Source: Peptococcaceae bacterium UBA3937 (GTDB lineage Bacteria; Bacillota; Peptococcia; DRI-13; DTU073). Taken from it: a stretch of 22,307 bases of DNA. The DNA is taken from NCBI GenBank assembly GCA_002385735.1, contig DGEB01000036.1, positions 1 through 22,307 of the forward strand, given 5' to 3'. Position numbers and translations under genes: made by a program. The notes under the pieces are model-generated. The model was not told the origin of the DNA. It worked only from the letters and a program-made list of their open reading frames with translations, and searched no databases. Below are positions 13,590 through 22,256 of the stretch, piece by piece. How positions within the stretch are numbered: the first letter of the stretch is position 1; each line of letters begins with the position of its first letter.

Positions 13590-15104
13590 ATGTATAGAGA
13601 AATTTTGATTCAGCTGATCGAAGATGAAGCCAAGGTGGCTGTTTTGGAAGAAGGACAACTGGTCGAAATATATGTGGAGCGTGGCTCCAATGAACGGTTA
13701 GTTGGGAACATCTATAAAGGCGTAATTAAAAACGTGCTACCGGGTATGCAGGCGGCTTTCGTGGATATCGGGCTGGAGAAAAACGCTTTTTTGTATGTGG
13801 AGGATGCGCTTTCCAATCTTTTATGGCCGGGCGCGGGGGACTTGTACTTGTCCGAGCAGAAACCGGAGGTCCTGCCCAATATTCAGGACATTGTCAAAGA
13901 AGGGCAGGAAATCATCGTCCAGATTGCCAAGGAACCGGTAGGGTCCAAAGGGGCCAGGATCACGACGAAGCTGACTTTGCCCGGTCGTTATCTGGTCCTG
14001 ATGCCCGCCGTCGATTATGTGGGCGTTTCGCGGCGTATCGAGGATGAAGGGGAGAGGGAACGGTTAAAGAACCTGGCGGAAGAGATCAAACCGGAGAAGA
14101 TGGGCCTTATCGTGCGCACGATGGCCGAGGGGGCCGGTAAAGAGGTCTTAAGCCAGGACTTGGATAAGCTCCTGAAAATGTGGAAGCGGATTTTACTGCG
14201 GGCGGAAAACACCAGCGGCGCCGCGTTGCTGCACCGGGATTTGGAACTGGTGGAACGCATCTTACGGGATCTTTTCAGTGATGATATTCAAAAACTTAGT
14301 GTGAATAGTCAATCCGTAAAGGAAAAAGTGATTGAGTACCTGGAGGTCATCGACAGCAATCTGGCCAGCAAGGTCTTTGTCAGTGATACGGCTAAACTCC
14401 TGGAGAAATATGCCGTGAACCAGCAAATCACCGAAGCGTTAAAAAGAAAGGTCTGGTTAAAAAACGGCGGTTATCTGGTGATTGACGAGGCGGAAGCTTT
14501 AACGGCGATTGATGTTAATACGGGTAAATTTGTGGGCAGTAACAATTTGGAAGAAACCGTTTTATTAACCAATTGTGAAGCCGCCAAGGAAATCGCCCGG
14601 CAAATCAGGTTAAGAAACATCGGCGGGATCATTATAATTGATTTCATTGATATGAATACGGAAGAACACCGAGAAAAGGTGCTGGCAATTTTAGATGAGG
14701 AACTGAAGAAAGATAAGGTCAAAGCGCACATTCTGGGAATTACGGCCTTAGGACTGGTCGAAATGACCCGCAAGAAAATTCGCCAGTCCCTTTCCAGCAC
14801 CTTGGAAAAGAAGTGCCCGTACTGTGAGGGCAAAGGCAAGGTGTTGTCGGAGCTGACGGTGTTTTTAATGCTGAAGGATGAATTATTTGAGGTAGCTGAA
14901 CGCACCTTTACCGATGCCATGCTGGTGGAAGCCCATCCCCTGGTCGCTGATTTGGTAATGGGCACGGAGGGGCAGATGCAGGAGGAGTTGGAGGCGCGGC
15001 TCGGCAAGAAGCTGATGGTGCGCGGGAAAGAAGACTTTCATTTAACCGAGTATTACCTTGGCCCCTGTTACCAGCAGGCTGCCCCGACCGTAAAGCGGGG
15101 GTAA
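13590..15104 (+). CDS. rng: Ribonuclease G/E family endoribonuclease
   Basis: A 504-residue single-strand-specific endoribonuclease acting in rRNA maturation and mRNA decay. An S1 RNA-binding domain sits near the N-terminus (about 36-110: VGNIYKGVIKNVLPGMQAAFVDIGLEKNAFLYV). The catalytic DNase I-like region has the two metal-binding aspartates in AIDVNTGKFVG (about 308) and IIIIDFIDM (about 350). The Zn-link CPYCEGKG (about 407) joins subunits in the family. A small subdomain follows, with no long C-terminal scaffold. I start at ATG 13590, with GGGGAG 8 nt upstream; the frame is open further upstream but overlaps the previous gene and has no better site. After the stop the same frame continues open with a basic Thr/Lys/Gln-rich stretch, perhaps a lost extension. 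Confidence 0.95.
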   Translation: MYREILIQLIEDEAKVAVLEEGQLVEIYVERGSNERLVGNIYKGVIKNVLPGMQAAFVDIGLEKNAFLYVEDALSNLLWPGAGDLYLSEQKPEVLPNIQDIVKEGQEIIVQIAKEPVGSKGARITTKLTLPGRYLVLMPAVDYVGVSRRIEDEGERERLKNLAEEIKPEKMGLIVRTMAEGAGKEVLSQDLDKLLKMWKRILLRAENTSGAALLHRDLELVERILRDLFSDDIQKLSVNSQSVKEKVIEYLEVIDSNLASKVFVSDTAKLLEKYAVNQQITEALKRKVWLKNGGYLVIDEAEALTAIDVNTGKFVGSNNLEETVLLTNCEAAKEIARQIRLRNIGGIIIIDFIDMNTEEHREKVLAILDEELKKDKVKAHILGITALGLVEMTRKKIRQSLSSTLEKKCPYCEGKGKVLSELTVFLMLKDELFEVAERTFTDAMLVEAHPLVADLVMGTEGQMQEELEARLGKKLMVRGKEDFHLTEYYLGPCYQQAAPTVKRG

Positions 15105-15173
15105 AGAACAAAGCGGGAAAAGACAAAGCAGGCAAAAACAGAACAGGTAAGGACGAAACAGGACAAAATTGGG
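15105..15173 (+). repeat. Degenerate ~16-bp purine-rich tandem repeats after rng
   Basis: Roughly four imperfect copies of a unit like GAACAAAGCGGGAAAA, GACAAAGCAGGCAAAA, ACAGAACAGGTAAG and GACGAAACAGGACAAAA follow the rng stop codon directly. In the rng frame they encode a repeated basic motif (TK plus R/Q/E). The region ends just before the aspartate kinase promoter. Confidence 0.5.
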
Positions 15174-15174
15174 C

Positions 15175-15204
15175 TTGAATTTTCGGTGTCAAAACCTGTA
15201 ATAT
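15175..15204 (+). promoter_or_regulatory. Candidate promoter of the aspartate kinase gene
   Basis: TTGAAT (15175-15180) and TAATAT (15199-15204) are 18 bp apart, about 70 nt upstream of the aspartate kinase ATG. The -10 is imperfect, so the match is moderate. Confidence 0.45.
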
Positions 15205-15276
15205 ATGATTATTGTGAGCTAATTATTGGGCATGGTGTCAGGGTTAGAGAAGGTTGTTTTGAGGAGATGAAGAGCG

Positions 15277-16665
15277 ATGATAACAGTAGAAAAAATCGGC
15301 GGCACTTCCATGTCGAGGTTTGAAGATGTCCTGAGAAACATCATTCATTATCCTGGGGACAAAGAATTCAGGTATGGAAGGGTGTTTGTGGTATCGGCCT
15401 ATGGCGGGATTACCAACAAGCTGCTGGAGGATAAAAGAACGAAGGCTCCAGGGATTTATACCTTGTTCATCCGGCAGGAAGACTATGTAAGCGCGATTGA
15501 TCGGATGCTGGACGAATTAAAGCAGTTGAATGAGCAGTTCCGGCCCCTCGGTTTAGAGGTGGAGAAGGCCAACGCCTTTTTAACCAAACGCATCGAGATG
15601 TTAAAGATTTACTTGCATAGCATGGATAAGGTGATTTCTTCGGGCTATGTGGATAAATACAACATTTTCCTGGCGGCGCGGGAGATGTTGGCTTCATTAG
15701 GGGAAGCCCATTCAGCTTTTAATACGGTCAACATTTTGCAGAACAACGGGATCAGGGCGGTGCTGGTGGATCTGACCGGTTTCCATGACCCGTCCAATTC
15801 CACCATCGATGAACGAATCCGGAAGTGTTTCGCCAATGTGGACTACGAAAACAACATTGTGGTCGCCACCGGCTACACCAGAGGAATCGAAGGGATTATG
15901 CGGGAATTTGACCGGGGTTATTCGGAAATTACCTTTTCGAAAATAGCCGTCTTGTTAAAAGCGGAGGAAGCGGTTATTCATAAGGAATTTCATCTTTCCT
16001 CGGCGGATCCGAAAATCGTCGGACTGGAAAACTGCGTGATCGTGGGAAATACCAATTATGACGTGGCCGACCAATTGGCCGATGTAGGGATGGAAGCCAT
16101 TCACCCCAAGGCTTCCAAGCCTTTGGAAAGGGCCGGGATTAATTTAAGAATCAAAAATACCTTTGATCCTTTTCATCCGGGGACTTTAATCACGAGGGAT
16201 TATGTGGGCAAACAATCCAAGATTGAGATCATCAGCGGGTCCGACAAAGTGGCGGTCATTGATATCCATGATGCCTCGATGGTCGGGCAAGCCGGCTTTG
16301 ACCTGCGGATTATGGAGATTTTTATGAAATATAATCTTAGTTATATTATGAAAGCGACCAACGCCAACAGTATTTCCCTGGTGGTGTGGGAGGACGGGCT
16401 GCAGCAGGAACTGATTGAGGAGTTGCAGCAGGCTTTTGAAGCGGTGACGGTCAAGGACGTGGCGGTGGTTTGTTTAATCGGAACCAATATCGCGCAACCG
16501 GGGGTTTTGGCGAAGGCGGCCACGGTACTGGCGGAGAACGGTGTTAACATCCATTGTGTATCCCAATCCTTGCGGCAGGTCAACATCCAGTTTGTCATCG
16601 AACGGGACTTATACGCCAAGGCGGTCATCTGTTTAAATGATGCCTTATGCTGTCATAAATGCTGA
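15277..16665 (+). CDS. Aspartate kinase (ectoine-type subfamily)
   Basis: Phosphorylates L-aspartate, the first step toward lysine, threonine and methionine (or ectoine). The N-terminus VEKIGGTSMSRFEDVLRNII carries the kinase KxGGTS motif. FDRGYSEITFSKIAVLL and HLSSADPKIVG are conserved in the amino acid kinase core (about 1-300). Two ACT domains follow: VAVIDIHDASMVGQAGFDLRIM (about 325) and VAVVCLIGTNIAQPGVLAKAATVL (about 395). The insert after YGGITNKLLEDKR and the overall pattern resemble the subfamily often called AK-Ectoine, but no ectABC genes are present, so a general biosynthetic role is equally possible. The 462-residue length is normal. The start is ATG 15277 with GAGGAG 10 nt upstream. 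The C-terminus ends in a Cys-rich CCHKC, which is unusual. Confidence 0.92.
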   Translation: MITVEKIGGTSMSRFEDVLRNIIHYPGDKEFRYGRVFVVSAYGGITNKLLEDKRTKAPGIYTLFIRQEDYVSAIDRMLDELKQLNEQFRPLGLEVEKANAFLTKRIEMLKIYLHSMDKVISSGYVDKYNIFLAAREMLASLGEAHSAFNTVNILQNNGIRAVLVDLTGFHDPSNSTIDERIRKCFANVDYENNIVVATGYTRGIEGIMREFDRGYSEITFSKIAVLLKAEEAVIHKEFHLSSADPKIVGLENCVIVGNTNYDVADQLADVGMEAIHPKASKPLERAGINLRIKNTFDPFHPGTLITRDYVGKQSKIEIISGSDKVAVIDIHDASMVGQAGFDLRIMEIFMKYNLSYIMKATNANSISLVVWEDGLQQELIEELQQAFEAVTVKDVAVVCLIGTNIAQPGVLAKAATVLAENGVNIHCVSQSLRQVNIQFVIERDLYAKAVICLNDALCCHKC

Positions 16666-16698
16666 TGGGAGCTCTGCTGGGTGGGGGGCAACAGCTTC

Positions 16699-16727
16699 TT
16701 GACTTTTCCACTTAGTTGTGGTAACCT
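16699..16727 (+). promoter_or_regulatory. Sigma-A-type promoter of the rplU operon
   Basis: TTGACT (16699-16704) and TAACCT (16722-16727) have a 17-bp spacer. The predicted start near 16734 gives a leader of about 140 nt ahead of rplU. Confidence 0.6.
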
Positions 16728-16734
16728 AATCTAC

Positions 16735-16876
16735 TGTAGGCTTATTGTGCCTGCCGAACCGCTCATCCGGGGCTTGAAAAGCCGACCATATTTTACCGGC
16801 CTTGGGGCCGCTTTTCGATGCTCATGGTCAGGCTGCCTGGGGATGGCGAGTCCAAGGTCAGGAGGTGTTAGATACC
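16735..16876 (+). promoter_or_regulatory. Structured 5' leader of rplU (probable L21 leader)
   Basis: The leader holds several small hairpins: GGCTT/AAGCC around a 3-nt loop (16771-16783), CGGCC/GGCCG around a 4-nt loop followed by CTTTTC (16797-16815), and CAGG/CCTG nearer the gene. An autoregulatory L21 leader is known upstream of rplU in many Bacillota. Position and structure fit, but I could not check the sequence against the family model. The second hairpin with its short U run might act as an attenuator. Confidence 0.5.
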
Positions 16877-17194
16877 ATGTATGCTGTAATTGAAACCGGT
16901 GGAAAACAGTACAAAGTGCAAAAAGGGGATGTCCTCAAGGTTGAAAAGCTGGAGGCTCAAGAGGGCGAGCTGGTAGAAATCAACCAGGTATTAGCGGTGG
17001 TTGATGAGAAGAAAGTTTCCGTGGGCAAGCCGCTCGTTAAAGGCGCGAAGGTGACTTTAAAGGTGCTGGAACACGGAAAAGGGGACAAGATTATTGTTTA
17101 CAAGTATAAGCCCAAGAAAAACTACCGGAGAAAATACGGGCACCGGCAGCCTTATTCCAAAGTACTTGTGGAAAGCATTGCGCTGAATGGTTAA
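16877..17194 (+). CDS. rplU: 50S ribosomal protein L21
   Basis: A 105-residue L21, a component of the large ribosomal subunit that binds 23S rRNA. It starts [25 protein letters not shown], the standard L21 opening, and ends with the basic rRNA-binding [24 protein letters not shown], also typical. The ATG at 16877 is preceded by AGGAGGTG about 10 nt upstream. The stop overlaps the prp start by 8 nt (ATGGTTAA), so the two are translationally coupled. First gene of the rplU-prp-rpmA operon, transcribed from the promoter at 16699 through a structured leader. Confidence 0.98.
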   Translation: MYAVIETGGKQYKVQKGDVLKVEKLEAQEGELVEINQVLAVVDEKKVSVGKPLVKGAKVTLKVLEHGKGDKIIVYKYKPKKNYRRKYGHRQPYSKVLVESIALNG

Positions 17195-17531
17195 GATCGA
17201 GCTTTACAAAGCGGGGAAGCACTACAAAGGCTTTGTGGTGCAAGGGCATGCCGGAGCGGAAGAACCCGGTAAAGATATCGTCTGTGCGGCCATTTCTGTA
17301 CTTTTTCAGACCGCCCTGCTGGGGCTGGATGCTTATGTGACGAAAGAGCTTGATTGGAAAATGGAGCATGGATATCTGGAGTGCTGGTTGCCGGAGAGCC
17401 TGCCGCTTGCCGAACAGGAAAAGGTGGCGGTGATTTTAGGGACTCTGGAGCTAGGGCTCGGAGCGATGAAAGAAGACTACGGACAATACTTTAAAGTATG
17501 CAAGAGGAGGTGGACCGGATGTTCAAAATGA
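17187..17531 (+). CDS. prp: Ribosomal-processing cysteine protease Prp
   Basis: A 114-residue cysteine protease that removes the N-terminal extension of ribosomal protein L27 in Bacillota and relatives. The catalytic His is in QGHAG (H21) and the catalytic Cys in [10 protein letters not shown] (C33), matching the described H/C dyad of the family. It sits between rplU and rpmA as in Staphylococcus and Bacillus, overlapping rplU by 8 nt and running 13 nt into rpmA. Its substrate is encoded by the very next gene, whose N-terminus carries the expected cleavage site, so the assignment is well supported by context. Confidence 0.96.
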   Translation: MVKIELYKAGKHYKGFVVQGHAGAEEPGKDIVCAAISVLFQTALLGLDAYVTKELDWKMEHGYLECWLPESLPLAEQEKVAVILGTLELGLGAMKEDYGQYFKVCKRRWTGCSK

Positions 17532-17809
17532 ATTTGCAGTTATTTGCGCACAAAAAAGGGGTTGGTAGCTCTCGCAACGGACGTGACAGTGAAGCCAAAC
17601 GTCTTGGCGTAAAACGTTATGACGGGCAAATGGTCACTGCGGGTAGCATTCTGGTAAGACAAAGAGGGACGAAGATTCATCCCGGCAATAATGTCGGTTT
17701 GGGTAAAGATGATACTTTATTTGCTTTGATTGACGGATATGTTAAATTCGAGCGTAAGGATAAAGCGAGAAAACAGGTGAGTGTTTACAGCGAAGCGTTA
17801 ATCTCCTAA
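17519..17809 (+). CDS. rpmA: 50S ribosomal protein L27 precursor
   Basis: A 96-residue L27, located near the peptidyl transferase centre. The N-terminus [18 protein letters not shown] contains the Prp-cleaved extension: processing after NLQLF would expose AHKKG, the conserved mature end. [20 protein letters not shown] and [19 protein letters not shown] are the L27 signature. I start at ATG 17519 because AGAGGAGG (17503-17510) is 8 nt upstream. It overlaps the end of prp by 13 nt, so the three genes are tightly coupled. A good terminator lies about 80 nt downstream, closing this operon. Confidence 0.97.
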   Translation: MFKMNLQLFAHKKGVGSSRNGRDSEAKRLGVKRYDGQMVTAGSILVRQRGTKIHPGNNVGLGKDDTLFALIDGYVKFERKDKARKQVSVYSEALIS

Positions 17810-17887
17810 CGATGATAATTTTCTAAGACAGTTACGGCGTTTGTTCTTCACTCGGGTAACTTCTTAGCTTATGAGTCAGGTGACAGT

Positions 17888-17920
17888 ATATCCCGGTTTA
17901 AGGAGCCGGGATATTTTCTT
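17888..17920 (+). terminator. Rho-independent terminator after rpmA
   Basis: A 9-bp perfect stem (ATATCCCGG, 17888-17896, with CCGGGATAT, 17906-17914) and a 9-nt loop are followed by TTTCTTATT. It separates rplU-prp-rpmA from spo0B-obg. Confidence 0.8.
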
Positions 17921-18003
17921 ATTCGTGATTGAGCCGGTTCATCTTGACAAACTTGGCTGAAGATGTAGGTTGATATGGATTTGTTTTGATAGGAAGTGTG
18001 GAA

Positions 18004-18558
18004 GTGTACCAGGAATTATTAAATAAAATGTTGGAAGTACAAAAAAATATGCGCCATGATCTTATGAATGACGTGCAGGTTATTCATGGCTATCTGCAAT
18101 TGAATCATCCGGAAAAGGCTTTGAATTATTCCCAAAGGACGGTCAAGCGTTTGCAGCGTTACCAGCGGCTGGGGAAAATTCCGTTGCCGCTTCTCCAATG
18201 CTTTTTAACCTGGTATGTTTCGCAACTGGAGAACGATGAGGACGTTTTTATGCTCGATTTGCCCAAGAACATGAATGGTGCCTGGCAAGCCTGGCAGGAC
18301 GAAGACGGTGCGCTCACTCAATTGTTAATGGAGATCCTCTGCCCGGTGCAGGATGCGCTGGTCAACAGGACAATTAAATGCCGCTTGAGTATTTTAAGTG
18401 AAGCGCCGACTTTTAGTCTGTTGTTCGAAGGAGACAAGGAGTGCCTGACCGGTCTTATCCATGCCCATTACGGCACAGAAACCCTTTATTGCAGTCACGA
18501 GGAGCTTTCCTCCGGGCTACTTATGATGATTAAAAGAAGTGGGCATGCTAGAAGCTAG
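18004..18558 (+). CDS. spo0B: Spo0B-type sporulation phosphotransferase
   Basis: A protein of about 184 residues with the Spo0B alpha-helical hairpin: QKNMRHDLMNDVQVIHGYLQL contains the phospho-accepting His (H18 from this start), comparable to RHDWMNKLQLIKGNL in B. subtilis. The C-terminal half is a kinase-like fold without a visible ATP-binding G box, as expected for Spo0B. In the phosphorelay it passes phosphate from Spo0F to Spo0A. Its position directly before obg is the same as in B. subtilis, which strengthens the call. A simple sensor-kinase fragment is the alternative. Start choice: GTG 18004 is 7 nt after GGAAG; GTG 17998 and TTG 17986 are in frame too. A lone TTGACA at 17944 lacks a good -10. 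Confidence 0.8.
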   Translation: MYQELLNKMLEVQKNMRHDLMNDVQVIHGYLQLNHPEKALNYSQRTVKRLQRYQRLGKIPLPLLQCFLTWYVSQLENDEDVFMLDLPKNMNGAWQAWQDEDGALTQLLMEILCPVQDALVNRTIKCRLSILSEAPTFSLLFEGDKECLTGLIHAHYGTETLYCSHEELSSGLLMMIKRSGHARS

Positions 18559-18570
18559 AAAGATTGGTGA

Positions 18571-19854
<1,284 letters not shown>

Positions 19855-19912
19855 TGCGCTTTCACCCGTTGGTCATAATTTAAAAAGGCAATTCTTGGAG
19901 CGAAGGTCAGGC

Positions 19913-19932
19913 AAAAGGTACCTGTCCTTTTT
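19913..19932 (+). terminator. Weak candidate terminator after obg
   Basis: AAAAGG (19913-19918) pairs with CCTTTT (19926-19931), merging into a T run. An alternative overlapping stem CAGG/CCTG is possible. The stem is short and AT-rich, so efficiency is doubtful. It lies just before the next promoter. Confidence 0.3.
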
Positions 19933-19944
19933 CTGTTCCTGATA

Positions 19945-19953
19945 TGCTATAAT
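19945..19953 (+). promoter_or_regulatory. Extended -10 promoter of the YdjM-like gene
   Basis: TGCTATAAT is a perfect extended -10 (TATAAT at 19948-19953). No good -35 is visible at 17-18 bp, as is common for extended -10 promoters. The start near 19960 leaves a leader of about 60 nt. Confidence 0.6.
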
Positions 19954-20022
19954 GATGCCGGTTCCCTCTGGGGTAGCGCTAAGACACGACATAATTTGAG
20001 CTGGTAGGAGTTGACGCAGCAG

Positions 20023-20982
20023 ATGGATCCGGTTACACATGGCTTGGTCGGCATGATGCTGGGGCTGATGGGAGGCGGTAAGCTTGCATTGGCCAACGGG
20101 CTGATGGCCGCTTCCATAGCAGGGAGTGTTTTCCCCGATTTAGATTTCGTTTTTCAATTGCGCGGCGATATGGCCTATTTAAAGCAGCACCGGGGTTTTT
20201 CCCATTCCCTGCCGAGTGCCGCTTTATCGTCGTTTTTCGGGGCGGCTGTTTTAAATTATTTTTATCCGATGACCGGCTTCTGGTGGCTGTTTTCCGCGTT
20301 TTTTGCCGGTTTCCTTTCCCATTTGCTTTTAGATTTGCTGAACTCCTATGGTGTTAAAATTCTCTGGCCCCTCAGCGAGAAAAAATATACATTCAATTTA
20401 TTGCCGTTGATTGACCCGCTGCTTGTCTTAATTTGTATCTTGGGTATCATTTGGCCTTTCCAGGGCGTAAGCGGTTATCCGGTTTTGGCGGTCTTTGCCT
20501 TTTATTGCTTCCTGCGGTGGGTGATGCGGCTTGGGGCCAGGCGAATCGTGCGGAGCCGGCTAAAGGAGAAGGGGTGGAACGGGCCCTTTCGTATTTACGT
20601 CCTGCCTTCCGGGCGGATGAGTTTTTTACGTTGGGATTTTATTGTCAAGTCCACGCTGAAGGATCTGGTGGGAAGTATCGATTTAGGTTCGGGACGATGG
20701 CGGGTTTTTCGGGAACTGGATCACCCGCCCGAAGAGGTACGGGAAATCCAAGAGATTCTTCCATTAACGCCTTTAGGACAAACCTTCGGTGAATTTACGC
20801 CCCTTTATCACATTAAATGTGAAAAACTGGGTGACAAGTTTATCTGTCATTTTATGGACTTACGTTACCGAGTGGAAAACCGCTTTATGCATAACGGGGT
20901 GCTGGTGTTGAACGAAAACCGGGAAGTGGAAAAAGCTTTTTTCCTGCCCTATAGCACGGAACACCGCATTTACCTGGCCTGA
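20023..20982 (+). CDS. YdjM/DUF457-type membrane-bound metal-dependent hydrolase
   Basis: A 319-residue membrane protein. The N-terminus MDPVTHGLVGMMLGLMGGGKLA is typical of the family. Likely metal ligands are in FPDLDFVF (about 37-44) and HRGFSHSLPSA (about 56-66), and in LLLDLLNSYGVKILWPLS (about 102-119). Hydrophobic segments at about 8-35, 60-80, 85-105, 125-150 and 155-170 suggest four or five TM helices, and the C-terminal ~150 residues are soluble and not recognised. The family is annotated as hydrolase-like; substrates are largely unknown (YdjM in E. coli is SOS-induced). I start at ATG 20023, 12 nt after AGGAG. The in-frame TTG at 20011 abuts that AGGAG directly. It has its own promoter. 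Confidence 0.85.
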   Translation: MDPVTHGLVGMMLGLMGGGKLALANGLMAASIAGSVFPDLDFVFQLRGDMAYLKQHRGFSHSLPSAALSSFFGAAVLNYFYPMTGFWWLFSAFFAGFLSHLLLDLLNSYGVKILWPLSEKKYTFNLLPLIDPLLVLICILGIIWPFQGVSGYPVLAVFAFYCFLRWVMRLGARRIVRSRLKEKGWNGPFRIYVLPSGRMSFLRWDFIVKSTLKDLVGSIDLGSGRWRVFRELDHPPEEVREIQEILPLTPLGQTFGEFTPLYHIKCEKLGDKFICHFMDLRYRVENRFMHNGVLVLNENREVEKAFFLPYSTEHRIYLA

Positions 20983-21040
20983 AAAACCAGAAGATAAGGG
21001 CAGAAAAAACCGAAGGATGCCGGAATAAACAAAGCGCTTT

Positions 21041-21099
21041 TTGGCAATAACTAATCATTATCGCTGAAATAATGATGATCCTGATTATTAAATCCTGAT
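21041..21099 (+). promoter_or_regulatory. Candidate promoter with inverted and direct repeats
   Basis: TTGGCA (21041-21046) and TGAAAT (21065-21070) are 18 bp apart. ATCATTAT (21054-21061) and ATAATGAT (21069-21076) form a perfect 8-bp inverted repeat around 7 nt, overlapping the -10. Two copies of ATCCTGAT lie 14 bp apart at 21078 and 21092. Together they look like a controlled promoter, but the -10 is poor. Confidence 0.35.
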
Positions 21100-21123
21100 G
21101 CGGGGTTTTTGGGAGGGAGCGCG

Positions 21124-22104
21124 TTGCATTACCGGCACCTTTTTCCTGAAAAAATTGGCAAATCTATAAGCGCCAGATGGCAAAAGTGGCAGGACCAACG
21201 TTTATTAAGGGCCTATTTCCGTGGTTTAATGCGGGAAAAGGTCTCCCCACAGCCGGCTTTGTTCCGGGATGGGCTCTTGGTTTTGCTTTTTTCTTTGTTG
21301 GCTTTTCGTTTTTCTCCTTCCTTTCCGCCTGCCCTGGTCCTGATCGGCTTGTTAACCGCCGGCCTTCTTTCCTGGCGCATTTTGCTGCGGAGAAAAGAGG
21401 ACGCGCGCCTGAAAAAAGCCTGCTTTGAGCAAGTAGCTTTCCGTGAATACGAAAAAAGGCTCGCCAAAACCGCGCCGGAGGTGGTCTTGCGCATCCTGCA
21501 GGATGCGCTCGAACGACAGTTTCCCATCCGACGCTGGCGTTGGGTGGAAGGCATGCTGGAGGGGGAATGGAAGGGCCGCAGGCTGGCGGTGGTTTATTTA
21601 GAAGCCCATGGCGGGAATGTAGCCGGCCGGGAGGTGCTGGCCGCCCTCAAAAAATGCTTCCACCAGGGGGCGGAAATTATCCGGATTTTTAGCAACGGGG
21701 AATTTGAAGAAGATAGCTGCCGCTGGCAGCAGCTTTTTAATGTGGATCTGCGGCTTTATGATGGGAAAAGGCTGGCCTATTTTTTAAAACATTCCTTCCT
21801 TTTTCCCTCGGTAACGGAGATTAAAGAGATTATCAACCAAGAGAAGGGGCGCCGGCAAAAAAGAAGTAGTATAATCAAGAAGGAATTAATGAAAAAAACC
21901 CGTTTTTCCGGCTACATTGCGTATAGCGGTCTGCTGCTGGGAATGGCCTGGTACAGGATCGGGCCGGTACTCTTAAACCTTTTGGCGGGGCTGGTTTTAT
22001 TAGGCTTTGCCCTGTATGTGGTTATTCAAAACGCTCGGGCCGGGGAGAGGGAAGGGGAAGAAGCCGCCAATCCTGAGCTGTATTTTCAGAAAAACGGCTT
22101 TTAA
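21124..22104 (+). CDS. Membrane protein with degenerate Mrr-like nuclease domain
   Basis: A protein of about 326 residues I do not recognise by name. After a basic N-terminus comes a TM hairpin (about 46-85). Then a soluble domain (about 105-230) reads like an Mrr/PD-(D/E)XK fold: GRRLAVVYLEAHGG, GREVLAALKKCFHQGAEIIRIFSNGEF and NVDLRLYDGKRLAYFLK follow the Mrr order of core strand, helix, strand and LIDG-type end. The usual Q-x-K after the core strand is replaced by L-E-A, so nuclease activity seems lost. A second hydrophobic pair (about 262-295) ends the protein, followed by an acidic tail. Membrane topology would put the domain in the cytosol. The start is TTG 21124, 7 nt after GGAGG; TTG 21109 lies before that site. 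Confidence 0.6.
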   Translation: MHYRHLFPEKIGKSISARWQKWQDQRLLRAYFRGLMREKVSPQPALFRDGLLVLLFSLLAFRFSPSFPPALVLIGLLTAGLLSWRILLRRKEDARLKKACFEQVAFREYEKRLAKTAPEVVLRILQDALERQFPIRRWRWVEGMLEGEWKGRRLAVVYLEAHGGNVAGREVLAALKKCFHQGAEIIRIFSNGEFEEDSCRWQQLFNVDLRLYDGKRLAYFLKHSFLFPSVTEIKEIINQEKGRRQKRSSIIKKELMKKTRFSGYIAYSGLLLGMAWYRIGPVLLNLLAGLVLLGFALYVVIQNARAGEREGEEAANPELYFQKNGF

Positions 22105-22217
22105 GCTTTAAGGACAATGCTCTGGAAGTTTTCTTTATCTACGTGATATGGAAGGTTTTGGACGGGAAACTGGAACTGCTTACCGAAGATCATGCAATAT
22201 TCTAATTGAATGAAAAC

Positions 22218-22251
22218 AAAGGGGGATGTGCAAGATGGCACATCCCCCTTT
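22218..22251 (-). terminator. Strong rho-independent terminator
   Basis: A 14-bp perfect stem (AAAGGGGGATGTGC, 22218-22231, with its complement, 22238-22251) and a 6-nt loop lie 5 bp after the stop codon of the minus-strand gene at the window end. The minus-strand flank TTTGTTTTCATT supplies the U-rich tract. It may also insulate the convergent plus-strand gene. Confidence 0.88.
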
Positions 22252-22256
22252 CGATT

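Noticed and set aside
17944..17990. Promoter for spo0B-obg based on TTGACA at 17944
   Set aside because: The -35 is perfect but no acceptable -10 lies 16-18 bp downstream, so I did not list it.
19908..19932. Fragment CAGG...AGGTACCTGTCC resembling ends of short mobile repeats
   Set aside because: Only one copy is in the window and no second end or target duplication is visible; it is better explained as a weak terminator.
22117..22203. Short reading frame ending FYVIWKVLD-like at 22203
   Set aside because: It has no start codon with a ribosome binding site; the ATG at 22117 is in another frame that stops after nine codons. Chance frame.
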